A stretch of 60,000 bases of DNA from Selaginella moellendorffii (taxonomy: Eukaryota; Streptophyta; Lycopodiopsida; Selaginellales; Selaginellaceae): assembly GCF_000143415.4 (NCBI RefSeq), contig NW_003314354.1:102575-162574 (forward strand), given 5' to 3'. The notes beneath the pieces were generated by a model, which ran no database searches, had not been told where the DNA came from, and saw nothing but the letters and a program-made list of their open reading frames with translations. Every line of letters starts with the position of its first letter. Position 1 is the stretch's first letter. A program made the translations under genes and the position numbers. Shown piece after piece: positions 34,220-46,460 of the stretch.

Positions 34220-36067
34220 ATGCCAGCAGGAGAAAGCAGCATCGCCAAGCCTGCCAAGCGCGTTCCCGAGTGGCTCAATAGTCCAGCTTGGTACACCAAG
34301 CCCAGCCATGGATTCACTCCTCCTCCGGTCGAGGATGTTGTGCAAGAGAAAGAAGCCGTCGCTACTACTCCTCCGGCAGCACAGGAGGAGATTGATAAAG
34401 ATGAGATAGTCGAAGAAAGCGCTACGAAGGACGAGCCTGGGTTTAAGGAAGATAACGATGTGAGTTCTTCGCGTTTCCAGGAGCGAGCATTTCGAAGGAC
34501 GCTGTCTTTAGATGCTCGGGTGGGACTTTTCGTGGTGGAGGTAAGATTTTCTGTTGCTGTGCACGAATGTTTTCCTGACAATCCCGTGATCTTTTCTTTC
34601 CAGCTATCACGTACTAGAATTCATCTGGCAGAACTTCAACGTCTTGCTTCTCAAGGTATTCCCGACGTTGGAGGAATTCGTGCGACTTCGTGGAAGGTAT
34701 GACACACACAAGTTGGATGTACATTCTTTTTCTTATAGATTTTGACTTGCAGCTTCTTCTTGGATATCTGCCTAGGAGCCGCGATGGATGGGATGAAGAG
34801 GTCTCCAAAAAGCGTGCACAGTATGAAGCTTTCAGCACGAGTTTCTGATAAATCCGGTGAGTTCTGAAACGCTTTTTTTTTTTTTTCCTGACAATGGGGA
34901 TTGTTTGGACGCGTTTAGTCAGAGGTGACGAGAAGAACTGCGGGTGATCAAAGTGGTAGTTTGAGCAGCAATAAAGGATTTTTGCCGAGACACGATGTTT
35001 CTCATGGTGATCATCCACTTAGCGTTGGAAGTACTAGCGTTTGGAACCAGTTTTTTAAGGTTTGTTTACTTCCTTTGCATTTCCAATCCAAATAGAATTT
35101 CCACTTCGCAGGACACGGAACTTTTCGAGCAGATTGATCGTGATGTTAAGCGAACTCATCCTGATATGCAGTTTTTCTGTGGTGATAACGAGCGCGCGCA
35201 CGAAAACCAGGTTTGAGTGATTTTTTTGTCTGTGGAAGGTTAGTGATGAGTGCAAGCAGGAAGCGTTAAAACGAGCGTTATTCATATTTGCGAAGCTAAA
35301 TCCTGGGATAAGATATGTCCAAGGAATGAACGAAGTGATGGCTCCACTCTACTACGTTTTCAGGACGGATCCAGACGAATCAAATGCGGTAAATCGTTTA
35401 TTTCTGGAATTTTGTTGTTTTGTTCATACTTAAAAGCTGTTGATTTGTGGTAGTAAAGGTTCACGCGGAGCCAGATGCGTTTTTCTGCTTTGTAGACCTC
35501 CTTAGCGATTTCAGAGATCATTTCTGCCAGCAATTGGATAACAGTGCTGTGGGAATTCGATCAACCATTAGCCAGCTTACAAACCTCTTGAAGATGCACG
35601 ACGAAGAGCTCTGGAGACATCTAGAGCAAGTTTCTAAGGTCCGAAAGTTGTCCTTTAAATGTTTCCTCTTTCTCTCTGTGTGTCTCAAGCTATTAGTGCG
35701 TGGTTTTCTCACAGGTGAATCCACAGTTCTACGCGTTCCGGTGGATAACTTTGTTACTCACTCAAGAGTTTGATTTTGCCGATACTCTCCGGCTTTGGGA
35801 TTCTCTTCTCAGCAATCCCGACGGGCCACTGGTAAGTGGTGCTCTCGATTTCTTTTTTCTTCCTCGCTTTCACCTTGTTTTAACGTCTCGCTCGTAAATC
35901 CTTTCCAGGAAATCTTGCTAAGAGTTTGCTGTGCGATGCTACTGTCCGTGAGGAATCGACTCCTCGCGGGCGATTTCACTTCCAACTTGAAGCTCTTGCA
36001 ACACTTTCCTCGCGTGGACATCCACTTGTTACTTAAAGCTGCCGAGGAGCTCAAGTCCTCCCAATAA
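34220..36067 (+). CDS. TBC1D13-like: TBC-domain Rab GTPase-activating protein, TBC1D13 type; frameshift in exon 3
   Basis: Accelerates GTP hydrolysis by Rab GTPases in membrane traffic. Exons: 34220-34540, 34604-34696, 34753-34856, 34919-35059, 35112-35210, 35260-35388, 35459-35638, 35715-35831, 35909-36067; introns are 49-77 nt. The TBC domain starts at GIPDVGGIRATSWK (exon 2). NPGIRYVQGMNEVMAPLYY (exon 6) carries the Gln-finger YVQGMNE; an Arg-finger-type I..D..R element lies at FEQIDRDVKRTHP (exon 5). The insertion SEVTRRTAGDQSG and the order of blocks are TBC1D13-like. Exon 3 runs into TGA TAA near 34844 in the expected frame, while the downstream frame reads EFLINP then SEVTRR: one base appears missing near 34834. 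This is either an assembly error or a disabling mutation; the rest is intact. Confidence 0.88.
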
Positions 36068-36354
36068 CTTCACTTCTATCCACCTATTCTTCTCGCTTGG
36101 ATTATCTTCCATTCCATTCCCTTGGGTATAATTTGTAGATACAATCTTCGATTTCCTGAACTATAATATTTGTATCTCATCGATGTTTCGATTACTGCGG
36201 AAGAATGGGAAATTTCTTGTAGCTCCCAAAAGACGTGGCTAGCAACATCTCTATCCGTACCGCACGGCAAGGCCACTACTACGTGCCGTACAGTGATTTC
36301 ATACGGATTTAGGGCGCCTTTGCCAATCTTCGTTGTTCTTGGCGGCAAAAGGAA

Positions 36355-38689
36355 ATGGCGGGCGATTCTTCGCTGGAGGTCGAAGAAGTGCCTGTCGCTG
36401 CCACTGCCGCCGCCGCTCCTCCTCCTCCTCCTCCTCCTCCAAATCAAAATCCTCCATCCAGCGGCGCCGGTGGCAGCCCCTGCTTCGACATCTCTGAGTT
36501 CTTGGGGACGCCGGGCCGCAAGGATGGATCCTCCTCGGGCGGCGGCAGCAATGCCGGCGGCAACACCGACGAAGTCTTCTCCAATCTCTCAGGCTTGAAT
36601 CTTTCCCCCTACATGCTGGCTCCGGCGATCCCGATCGCGTGTTGCAAGTCGGAGAGCGTGGATTCTCACCTCCACGACGCGGATTTCAGTGCCCTGCTGC
36701 TCTATCGGGCCCATAATCCGCACCATCGGGCCGGATCCGTGGCTGGATCGGGAGGAGGAGGATTATCGACGGCTGGAGCACAGGGCAATGGCGGCAATTG
36801 CCGGAGTCACAGCGGCAGCGGCGGTGGGGGCGGCGGCAGGGATTTTGGATTCGACGACATGGAGGCGCCATTCGGTCTCTTTGGATCTTGCTCGTCGATG
36901 GATCCATCCGACACCGCGGGAGCACTGGTAAATCATTCTATCGTTTCATCACCCTTCCCACCCGGAGAGGCTAGGTCGTGTTCTTCCTTCCCCATGTTTG
37001 GGCAGCATGGCTCTTTCTTGGCAGGCGATCACTGCTGTGGTGTTGGTGAGGACCTTCACGGGTCTTCCCTGGCCGCCGCCATGGGCGACGTTGTTGTGGG
37101 TGGTGGAGGACACCACAACTCTTTCGCGGGCAGCAATGCTTGCGACCACTGGGGTGTGCTGTGCGATGGAGGCGCAGCACATCACCACAGTGTCCACCAC
37201 CACCACTCCACCACCTCTTCTAACACACCACCATCTTTGCAGCAGCACAGCACTTCTTTGCAGTGTGACTCCTGCCAAATTCTACGCTGCATCATCCATT
37301 CCAATGGTGCTTAGCTTCACACCTCTTTTGTCCATTGCTTCTCTGTCTGGTTTTCCTTTTTGATCATCTTTCCTGTGCTTTGCAGTGCAGTGTTCTTGCG
37401 TACTTGTTTGTGTGTGTGTGTGTCATCGGCTGGCCTAGAGAGTTGAGGGTGGTCTCTTCAATTTTTTTCTCTCTGTGGTGGATGGAGTGAGTGCATATTT
37501 TGTGTGCTCAGCTCATATGGATCCATGTCCTTCCTCCGTTTTCTTTGTTGCCTCCCTCTTTCATACGAGACGCGCAGGTATTTAACCGCGCAGAGCTCAC
37601 AAAAGTGTTGCAGTGGCAGTAATTTTTTCTAACAAGGATTTTGGGCCCCAGGGGTTCAAGACACAAAGCTTGAGATTCATGGTTGTGATAATATAAGCTA
37701 CCATGCAGTGTTGCACACGAGGTTTTGTATCGACGATGGATTCCCAACGGCTTTGGAGCAACAGATGGTCGAGTAAGCCTCGGTGAAACTGTCCAGTTGT
37801 CCTCTGCTTCTTTCTTTTCTAATTCTATTGCTTTCTTCATTTTTCCGAGCTTCTAAAGAATGGTGGCTTTTGATTGTTCCAGGTTTCCAGTGGGAAACGC
37901 CGAGTACGTGAGACAGTTTCTGCTTCAATATAGTCTTCTTCGTAGAAAGGAAGGGTTTGTTCTCCGGCACGACTCTTTGTCTGCTGGAGTTGATCAAGGA
38001 TCAGGATTTAGTTTTGTCCCAGAACGTGGCTACAACGTATCTGGTGCATTTCTCTCCAAACAAATCGGTACGCTTTTCGTGAAACCTTACGTTTCCAGTA
38101 GTAGTTAATGAAGTGCTTTAAACCAGGAGCTGACTTCTCGAGCAACGGCGCGTATTCCAAGCCTGGACAGGCTAAACTACTCCAGAGCGGCTCTACTGAT
38201 GGCACCGACCAGGGAGAACCATCAGCGGCGCCTGCCAAGCCACCAAAGAGCAACGCTGCAGCCCAGGTTCTTTCCCTTGTAGTTTAGTTTTACCTCTCAC
38301 ACTCACCGGTGGACTTTCGCTGGCACCAGAGAGAGCGAACAGGGAAGCTCAAAATGTCCGACTTGGCACAACACTTCCACCTGCCTATCAATGCCGCGGC
38401 CAAGGAGCTGGGGATTTGCCCCACAGTCTTGAAAAAGATTTGCAGAAGGAATGGAATGAGGAGATGGCCACACCGCAAGGTGAGTGACGTGATTACTTCC
38501 TCGCGGTGGCAGCATTGGTTTTAAAGGTCTCTTGTTGCGCAGATAAAGAGCATAGAGCGTATAATCGCGACTTTGGAGCAAACGATCGCGGAAGGCGCGG
38601 GGCAAGGCGACGAAGGCATCCGGATGGAGATTGCGATGTTGAGAAACGAGAGAGCGCAGCTGTGTGCGGGGCTCTTGGGGCAGAATTGA
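36355..38689 (+). CDS. RWP-RK domain transcription factor, RKD-like (about 564 aa)
   Basis: Putative nuclear DNA-binding regulator of the RWP-RK family; plant RKD members control egg and gametophyte identity. Exons: 36355-37306, 37652-37772, 37883-38067, 38127-38266, 38330-38479, 38543-38689, all GT-AG and in one frame. The N-terminus is low complexity (Ala/Pro, Gly, His runs). Across exons 1-2 lies CDSCQILRCIIHSNG followed by TKLEIHGCD, the Cys/His-containing block found upstream in RKD-type proteins. The RWP-RK domain is in exons 5-6: RERTGKLKMSDLAQHFHLP, NAAAKELGICPTVLKKICRR, then RRWPHRK with His inside the signature (usually Y or S), and a C-terminal coiled coil (IKSIERIIATLEQTI). The stop is TGA at 38687-38689. 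Confidence 0.88.
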
Positions 38690-39819
38690 AAAGAGGTGGA
38701 GAGCGGGGGGAGAATTGCTGACCACCTCCTCCTTCGCGTCAAGTGTATATACTTTGGCTGCTGCGGCGATCGATGCTTGTTTGTTACCATTCTTTGATTC
38801 ATTCGTCATTGTACATTCGTGTTTTTGTAAAAAGACAAAAGGAAATTTCTAGTGCTTTTAAAGAAATGTTTTATTTTGGCAAAAAAAGTATGTCAAGGCA
38901 CCTTTTTAATTTATGTCTAAATATGGAGAGGGAATTTCAAACCCTAAAAAGCATGCAGGCGATTATACAACTTCTACAGATCTCCCATCGCGCTCGACGG
39001 CAAACAAGGCGATGAAGTCGTTTCCGCGAGGTGGACATGGAGAAGGTGCGATGCGCAAGGTCGCCCACGGGGGCGGCATCGCTGGGCAGGACTGAAGAAG
39101 GATTGGGGGGAGATAAAGGTAGGGCGTGATGCGGACTGCCCTGCGTGCCAAGTTTGAGCAGCACGCTGATCTGCGGGCTCGCCTGGTGGCTACAAGGGGC
39201 AAGGCTCTTTTGGGCTGATGGCGGCGACGGCAGCGGGAAAAACATGCTGGGCAAGCTCCTCGTTAAATTCCTCTGTAAAGCCGGGCCGTGCCAGAACAGA
39301 GTATTTGAACTACATCTCTGAGAAAATCGCAAACTGGAGCGATCATGGACTCCAATCTGTATAGAGGAAACCCTTGAACATTGCAGTGTTGTGTTGATTC
39401 CACATGTACGAACATATCTAGCTTTTTCAAGACATGCTTAGAGTTGTCATGACAGTGGTCACAACTCTTTCTCCAAGAGCCAGCTCGTGGAACCATTATC
39501 ATGGCTCATCTATCCATTTGAGCCATAGGTGAAAATTTGCCCTCATTCACGATACATGATACAAGGATGTGGTTGATTTGATTTAATCTGCTTATCACGG
39601 TAATAGTACAACCTTTTGCCTTGAATATTTAAACGTTATGGACATGGCCATCAACGTTTGTGATTTGTGGCACCTATCTCAAATCAAGCGCGATGAAAAG
39701 GCAGCCACTTATATGCTTATGCGAAAGAACCAAATGAAGAAATTACATGATTGTTCGCCTTTGAAAACAAAAGGACGATAAGATTGTAGTTGCTGAGAAT
39801 TAGAAGTCAAGGATTGCTC
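38690..39819. other. Intergenic; no gene recognised
   Basis: Between the RWP-RK gene and the convergent small secreted-protein gene. It contains the RWP-RK 3' UTR (to about 38900) and a GC-rich stretch at 38980-39250 with short open frames that show no domain or splice logic I could support. Confidence 0.5.
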
Positions 39820-40120
39820 CTAGAGTGCCTCTGGAATTTTGGGAGACCTTTTAGCCTTTTTAGGAGGCTTTGGATGCTTTGGCCTCTTGATAGCCTTGCA
39901 GTGCTTGGGTTTCTTCTCATGCTTGTTTGCCTCTTCAAATCGATGACAGCTCCACTCCGGCGCATGCTTGTCTGCTTCAAAATCACTAGTGAGCATGGAT
40001 TGGAATTCAAAAGTGAAACAGCATACCGGCAGAGACTGGCTGCGTTGTCCAATGGTTCGCGCAATTTGTAAATGTGGAGGAGAGTAGAACCATCACCAAC
40101 AACAAAACAGCATATCCCAT
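39820..40120 (-). CDS. Small secreted Lys/Pro-rich basic protein (about 81 aa, two exons)
   Basis: Exons 40120-40027 and 39971-39820, joined by a 55-nt GT-AG intron in phase 1. Exon 1 encodes a clear signal peptide (MGYAVLLLVMVLLSSTFTNC). The mature part starts with a Cys-containing acidic stretch (DKHAPEWSCHRFEEANKHEK) and ends in a strongly basic tail of K, P and H (KRPKHPKPPKKAKRSPKI). It could be a cell-wall or apoplastic peptide; no family recognised. The frame is supported by the codon-level bias of the tail and the spliced junction only. It is too short and split to be seen as one reading frame. Confidence 0.55.
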
Positions 40121-40158
40121 GTCGAGAAGAAGCCCCGATTGAGAGACTTGAAAAGTTT

Positions 40159-43100
40159 CTAATATACAGTAGAGCCTACCATCATAAACCAGTCAGAAAT
40201 CCAATAAACAAAAAACTTTCGATGCGTACCGATTGATTGGCCATAAGCACGGAATTGAGCTTCTCTGTTTGCTCTAGCAACCTGTCGTGGGCTTTCATTT
40301 GATGAGGTAGAGGTTGTCAATCTGGCTTTCGTAAATCCAGCCTGAGCCTGGAGCCATAGTTTATTCACAAAAAAGAATTATAAAAAAAACGAAAGTAAAA
40401 GAGAAAGCTTACCAGGCGTTCCTGCCACCTTCTGCGAAGTGATAATTGCATCTGGGTTTCATCGTTGACTGCTAGTGCGCCTGTCTCTTTGTCGCTTGCA
40501 AGTGACACTGTTACCGAATTCAGGTCCGAGTTTCCAAGAGCCGCAGAAAAAGTTTGATCCTCAACAGCCGAATTGATGGAGAAAAGAGGTAATGCTGCCG
40601 AAGTATACAAATGTTTAGTAATCCACACAAAAGAAGCTTACCTTTGGCTTGAAAAGCGTTCTGTAAGACGTCAACAACGGCTAGCTTCCTCCGCTTATGC
40701 ACTGGAGCAGCATTGTCTGCACTGATCCTGCAAGCTTTCTCCAAAGCCGCCATCGCTTGTATGGCCTTATTCCTTTCGAGGTTTGCACTCGTTTTGATGT
40801 CTGGTTTGAACAAGTCCAGCTGTGATATAGAGGACGAGAGGTTCTCAGTTTGCGCAGCCAGCACTAAAGGATGCCTTTCGCTTAGCAAATCCATACGAAG
40901 AGTCGGGCCATGTGCTCGCGAGCCTGTCATAAAGCTTAAAAAGCGAAGCAAGCCAGAGAAACAGATAGACGTACCATCTGCTCTGAGTCGAACCCAAACC
41001 GTGTCCATGAGTTTATATTCTCTGTCACACCGTCCATCTGTAACGTCCTGAAAGTTCTACAAAAGTCAGAAGAGGAACACATCGGATACAAATAATTTAC
41101 AGTAATTTTTATGCTTGTCTTCTGTTTGATTAGGCGATATTGTTTCTCTGACGTCTCAGAATGCATTTCAGGTAATATAACTCGCCCATTTTTATCCTGT
41201 TGAAAAAATAAGAAGTAATTTGAGAGAGAGAACAAAACGTCTTACCTCCAGAAGCACGAGACCACGGAGATCGTATTTGGGTACGAACACCATAATACCC
41301 TTCGTCGTGACACCGATGACCTGATAGTTCCAAAAGTTAAGCTTATGCATTCGGTTTTTGTTTCTGCGTACCACAGCAAGCTCTGCTTTGGCTTGTTTCT
41401 GGAGAAACATCAGTAAATAGAGCTCATTGCATTCCTTCTGAGCTCGCTTACTGGTTCGGTGCTTTTCATTCAAGTGTTCCGCGACCTTCAACAAAAACTT
41501 AATTCAACCATCACAGAAATTCCAGTTTTTACCTCCTGAAGCTCAATAGAACTCATTATATGTGGAACTTTGACAATGCCAGACTCTAGGTTTTGCTCCT
41601 GGCACGCTGCTATAAGCATCCGGTGCGCAAGGATGTCAGCATAGCGCCGTATTGGTGACGTGAAGTGTGTATAAAACCTGAGGTTGTGTTAAACGTGTCC
41701 AAGGTAGCTTGATACTTACTCTAGCGCTAATCCATAATGATAGAAATGAGAAGGCTCTAGATTCTCGCCAGTAGAGAAATATTCTGCCTACATGACGAAA
41801 CTATAACATAAAATGTGATCAATGTTTTCGTTACATTTTTTACCTCTGACATTGCACGCGTAACAAGAGCTCTGAAGGCACGCTATTTGTGTGTAAAACC
41901 CACAGTTAGATAAGTTCACCCCCTAAACTGCCAATGTACCTCAACAACAAAATCGCCACTATCGCGCATACGGTCCAAAGAAGCCGCAAGTTGCTGTAGC
42001 ATGGGAGTAAGTGCTAGTAAAATATCGTGAACATTCTTGCCTTGTTGCTTGAAACGTCCAAAACAAATCCTCGCGCTTCACAGCACTGCAATGAACAAAG
42101 ATCCGATATAGGAAGGAAAAAAAATGCCCTCTGGCTAACCTCTAGCAACGTTGTGAAGCTATCAATCTTTGGTGGAGAATGTTTCCGAAGAAGTGCGCAA
42201 CTGGGAAATGCTCTGCATGAAGTACACTTTAAAAACAGATCTAGAATTCCACTAAGCTTACCGGTAGATCTTCTCACCAACACAAGCATTGGCATATATC
42301 ATCATCTCCGCAACTATCCAATTCATCTGATATAAACTGATCAAATGACAATAATGGCGGAAAAACCAAAAACTCACAGGTAGCTCAACTTTCGTTTCCA
42401 CTTGCACAGGCTCTCTTCTCTCATCAATTTCGAACTTTAGTTCCGTACTGGCTAATTCCAAAGCACCATTGACCCGCCTAAATAAGCGTCTGCTCTGAAA
42501 TGTAATGTCAACTAGGAAGTTGAGGCAATTACCATGTTAGCTTACCTGAGCAAAAGTACCAAGCAGAAGGAGGTCACTTTGTAATTGGGACAGATCATTG
42601 GAGCCGCTCTTAATTTCCCAGCCGGGAGGTAAACGTTTTCCCTCCATAATAGTTTCAGCTTGAGCATAGAAGAGCTGAAAGCGAGGAACAGTGTGAAGAC
42701 ATAAAGGATACCTGAAATTTCGCACCTGATATCGAGAACGTATTATCGTTCTTCCAAACCATGTTTTGACAACTTCAAAATTGCTTTGGCGGTCCAATGT
42801 CCATATTACACTTACAGCCAGCCTATCTTTTCCTCCAACTAACGAGCAGAGATTCTCACTGTAACAGATCAAACTTTCAGGGAGATAAGAAAAATCATCA
42901 AAGCTACCTTAAAACTGAAGGAAGCATATGCCAGCTTTTTCCAACCATATAGACAGTGGTTCCGCGAGATCTAGCCTCGAGGTCTAGAAGACTTCCTTGC
43001 TTCACAAAGTATGAAACGTCAGCTATATGGACTCCTATCTGAAATAAACGAAAGGATTATGCACGTATTCCAAGTAGTGACGGATGGATACCTCGACCAT

Positions 43101-45279
43101 GCCATTCTCCAGATCACTCACTGACAGGACATCATCCACATCCTTGCTTCCAGGAGGATCAATGCTGAGAAGAAAAGAAAAGAAGAAGTGACACAAGCCA
43201 GCCTGAATGCCTGGTACCTGCAGCTACGATGAGAAAACCGGATATCTCTCCGAACGGCAAATTCTTCTTCAGGTATACTCCACGGGTTATCCAACGAATC
43301 CTCAGGAAGTTCCTGCAGCGATCTGATGCTGCGGTGAGTAGGAAATAAGAAAAGAGGAGACCTTACAAATTGCTAAATGGAGCTACCGAGATTCCATTTT
43401 CCACCAGTATAGCGTTCAGTTCGGCATTCAAATCGCCGATAGGACCCAGAGATCGCACAACATGGCCCCTTGGAAATCTCGAGTCAAGTTCCCAGTTATC
43501 TATACGCAATATAAATCTTTGATTGGATAGACGTAGTCCTTGGCGAGTGCTAACCTCGACCAGAGGAATGCGCTTGTCCATTGGTACGCACAATAAGCGT
43601 TCCTGCCTGCACGTTGGTCACATATACAAACTTAGTTTCCAAAAAAAAGGCTTACCTCGAAGCGGTTAGAAAAGCTTCATCTTCTTCCAAGAGGCAAGCG
43701 ACGTAGTCTCGTTGGTTCCTTTGTAATATGCCAACGACCTCTCCAGAAATAAGAGCATCATCAGATAAATGTCTGCTACCTTCCTCGTCGTCCAGCACAT
43801 CTTCATTGAGTATGTCTTCGTTTTCATTTTCCGTGAGTCTTAGCTTGCAAGTTTTTACCTGTGGCATAAGAAGATTAAGACACACTAATGGAGGATAAAC
43901 ATACACTTACTACGACTGTATCCCCATGTATCGCCCTGTTTTGGAATACTCGACCAGCAACAACAATTTCCAGCCGCGATGCCTCCCCTTTATTACTGCA
44001 CATGATACTCCATGAGACTGGTCATCAAGTTAGTCTAGAGAATCTACCTAGGACGAACCAATGCTTCTGATGGTGCGTGACGATTAACAAAGAAGACACC
44101 CACCCTCAAGTCCCCTCTCGACATTCCAGCCTCCAGCGAAATTGCTGTTCAGCAAGAGACATACTTGTAAAGCCATCAGATAAAAGAACATGACTTACTT
44201 GATAGATGCTCTTTGTACAATCCCTTGCCTCCTCCGGACGGTGGCATTCTGCCATCACTAAGTTTGGCTTTCACTTCAACTGCTTCTATTATTGTGGCAG
44301 ACTGTAATTGAAAAAAACAGAGAAAGAAAATGATCGAGAACGGTCAAACAAAGAGAACTCACCAGCGATGTGAAGAGGTCAGCCACAGAAGAATCGTGAT
44401 TCCAATACTTTGAAAAATATGTACCGGCTTCGAGAACCTGTAAATCAGAAAATTACTCGCCAGCTTTCGCGTAACTATCAGCTCACTTCAACAGTTGTGC
44501 GAGGCTCAGTTAAATTTCTACCGGAATCCGTCGACGTCAAACCAGTTAGCAGCACCACTGGAACACCTCCGTTGATGTGATTGGCAAACCATACTGTGAC
44601 TTCTTTCAGATAATTCGAAGAAGCCGCTTCGCAGCGTGATAGCCAAGTATATATGCAATGCCGATCGTCAAACACAATGTTGCATCGCCTGTGGTCAGTA
44701 AAGATCGATCTGAACAGATTATGTAGCTTTAAGAACATCCTCGAGAAACCAAAAACGATAAATTTACCGCAGCCTTCGCCAGCTCCGTTGGCCTAATTTT
44801 TCTTGCACCTTCAATGCATGACACACAAATGGTCTCATGAACAAAACCATTCCCGAAAAGGAAGCAGAAAAAACGCACCTCTTTCAGAACGGACGTAAGA
44901 AATATCACAGCAGAGAATTGCGGAAGCTCCAATATCTCCCAGAATTGGAGAACAGCATCAGCATTTGGAAGCTAGAGCAGAAATCCAAGGAATTAATCAA
45001 ACAATGTAGAAAGAAGGAGGAGGAGCTCGCTTCAGTATTACCAGGTAATGCGATGCGTCGGGAGGTAGACGAGGCAAATGCGAAGCACACGAGGAACATA
45101 GAGGACTGCCGCAGGGAATATCATCCCGCAAATAAATCTCCTCCGCCACGATCGAGATCGCTTTGGATCGCCTCTTGAACTTGCAGCGGCGATCCGCCTG
45201 AGCAGCGCCAAGGCATTTAGGATGAGAATCGATCGATCAGCGGCAGTGGACTCACCTTGCGCGCTACCCACAGCGCCAT
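40159..45279 (-). CDS. DIS3L-like: DIS3L (DIS3L1)-type RNase II/RNB exoribonuclease, many exons
   Basis: Likely 3'-5' exoribonuclease of the exosome-associated DIS3 family. Starts MALWVARK (45279), spliced to ADRRCKF...[13 protein letters not shown], the N-terminal CR3-like motif. The PIN domain (about 44500-45000: [32 protein letters not shown]) lacks the usual catalytic acids, as in animal DIS3L. Two cold-shock-like parts follow ([26 protein letters not shown]). The RNB domain keeps [14 protein letters not shown] with its metal-binding Asp residues, [29 protein letters not shown] and [23 protein letters not shown] and the WSIPEEE linker are specific to DIS3L rather than DIS3 or DIS3L2. An S1-like part lies at 41.1-41.4 kb. 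An unusual Lys/Arg-containing C-terminal extension ([11 protein letters not shown]) follows. The stop at 40159 is the least certain point. Introns are 45-70 nt. Confidence 0.85.
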
Positions 45280-45318
45280 GGCGACTCATAAACCCTAGAG
45301 AAATTTAAATTTTATTTA

Positions 45319-46179
45319 TCATTGTTGGAAGGGAGAGTTATCAAAATCGCTGGCCGAGAAAGGCTTGGCACTGGGCTTTAGAAACTCGGGTCCATTGTCA
45401 TGGATGTTCTTGCAAAGCGAGTTATACTCGTGGAGCGTGGTTTCCAGGATTTGCTTCATATCTTTGACATCGCTACGAAGCTTTCCAACTGATGAAAATG
45501 AAAATAAAGAGACCAAAGATTGAAAGGAAGTAAGCAAACCTTGATCGAGATGCGAAGCAGTAGTTCTCATCACCGAGGCCGAATGTCCCAAGCGCTGGAA
45601 CAATTTGAGAGCTAGTTCTTCCACTGCCTCGATCCTGTATCCCAGATCTTCCTGTTGATCGCATCCATCACAAAAACTTAGCAGCCTTCTTTCCTTCACG
45701 AGAATTGAAAGGCTCGGACCTGGCGCTTGCAAAGCTTTGTGGCATTTTCCTTTTGCCACTCGTGGTACAACGAAAAGAGCTCGGCAGTCGCGGTGGCGTC
45801 CAGAGACACTACAAGAACGTAAACAGTAACTTAGACCAGGATAGAGGATAGACCAAGTCTCTATGGTGTTTGCTCACGATTCTCAACCGAGGTTTGGCTG
45901 GGACTAGACTGGCCGAGGAGGATCTCCTTGAGTCCGCTCTCTGGCGAGGAATGGCCGGGGAGCAACGCTCCAGCCTGACTTCATCGGAAGCAAATTCCAA
46001 TTTGAAATGGACAAAGCTTACAACTTTGAGCGAGTGAAGCGCCTTCAAATTTGGATCCACGCCACCGCCCTTGCTCTCGGAGATTGTTGTGATCTCATCC
46101 TGGGCGGTAGAAAATAGAAAAGAAAACTCAAAGCGACAAACCAAAGCACCTTGAGCGACCTGGACTCCGTCGCCCCCAT
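45319..46179 (-). CDS. Unrecognised small coiled-coil protein (191 aa, six exons)
   Basis: Exons on the - strand: 46179-46150, 46099-46022, 45974-45878, 45808-45720, 45651-45540, 45488-45319. All junctions are GT-AG and the frame is continuous from MGATESRSLK to the stop. It is helical in style: DEITTISESKGG, AGALLPGHSSPESGLKEIL, AELFSLYHEWQKENATKLCK, RIEAVEELALKLFQRLGHSA, then KLRSDVKDMKQILETTLHEY, and a polar Ser/Asp/Phe tail. I do not recognise a family; size and heptad-like pattern suggest a subunit of a larger complex. It is transcribed in the same direction as the DIS3L-like gene upstream of it, 40 bp away end to start. Confidence 0.75.
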
Positions 46180-46460
46180 TGCAAACCCTAGAGAATTTTC
46201 GCATTCAAAAACACAAACAAGTTGCTGGATTCTCTCCAACTACGTTACATTTGCTTGATTATACTACTTGTAATTGTTTGAAGGCTAAATCCCTGACTTT
46301 CAACACGTTTGCAGGCTTCAACCAGATATAAAAATCAACAAAAAAAAAAAAAAAGAGCAAGTGGACAGCCTTCACTTTGCTTTGTCCTAGTATATAATCG
46401 AGAGGATGCATTGGTGGTATCAACAGAACAACTTTCCTCTTTCCTTTTCGAGCTTCGCCA

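Noticed and set aside
36076-37278. Basic or His-rich reading frames on both strands over the RWP-RK first exon
   Set aside because: Shadows of the GC-rich low-complexity coding exon.
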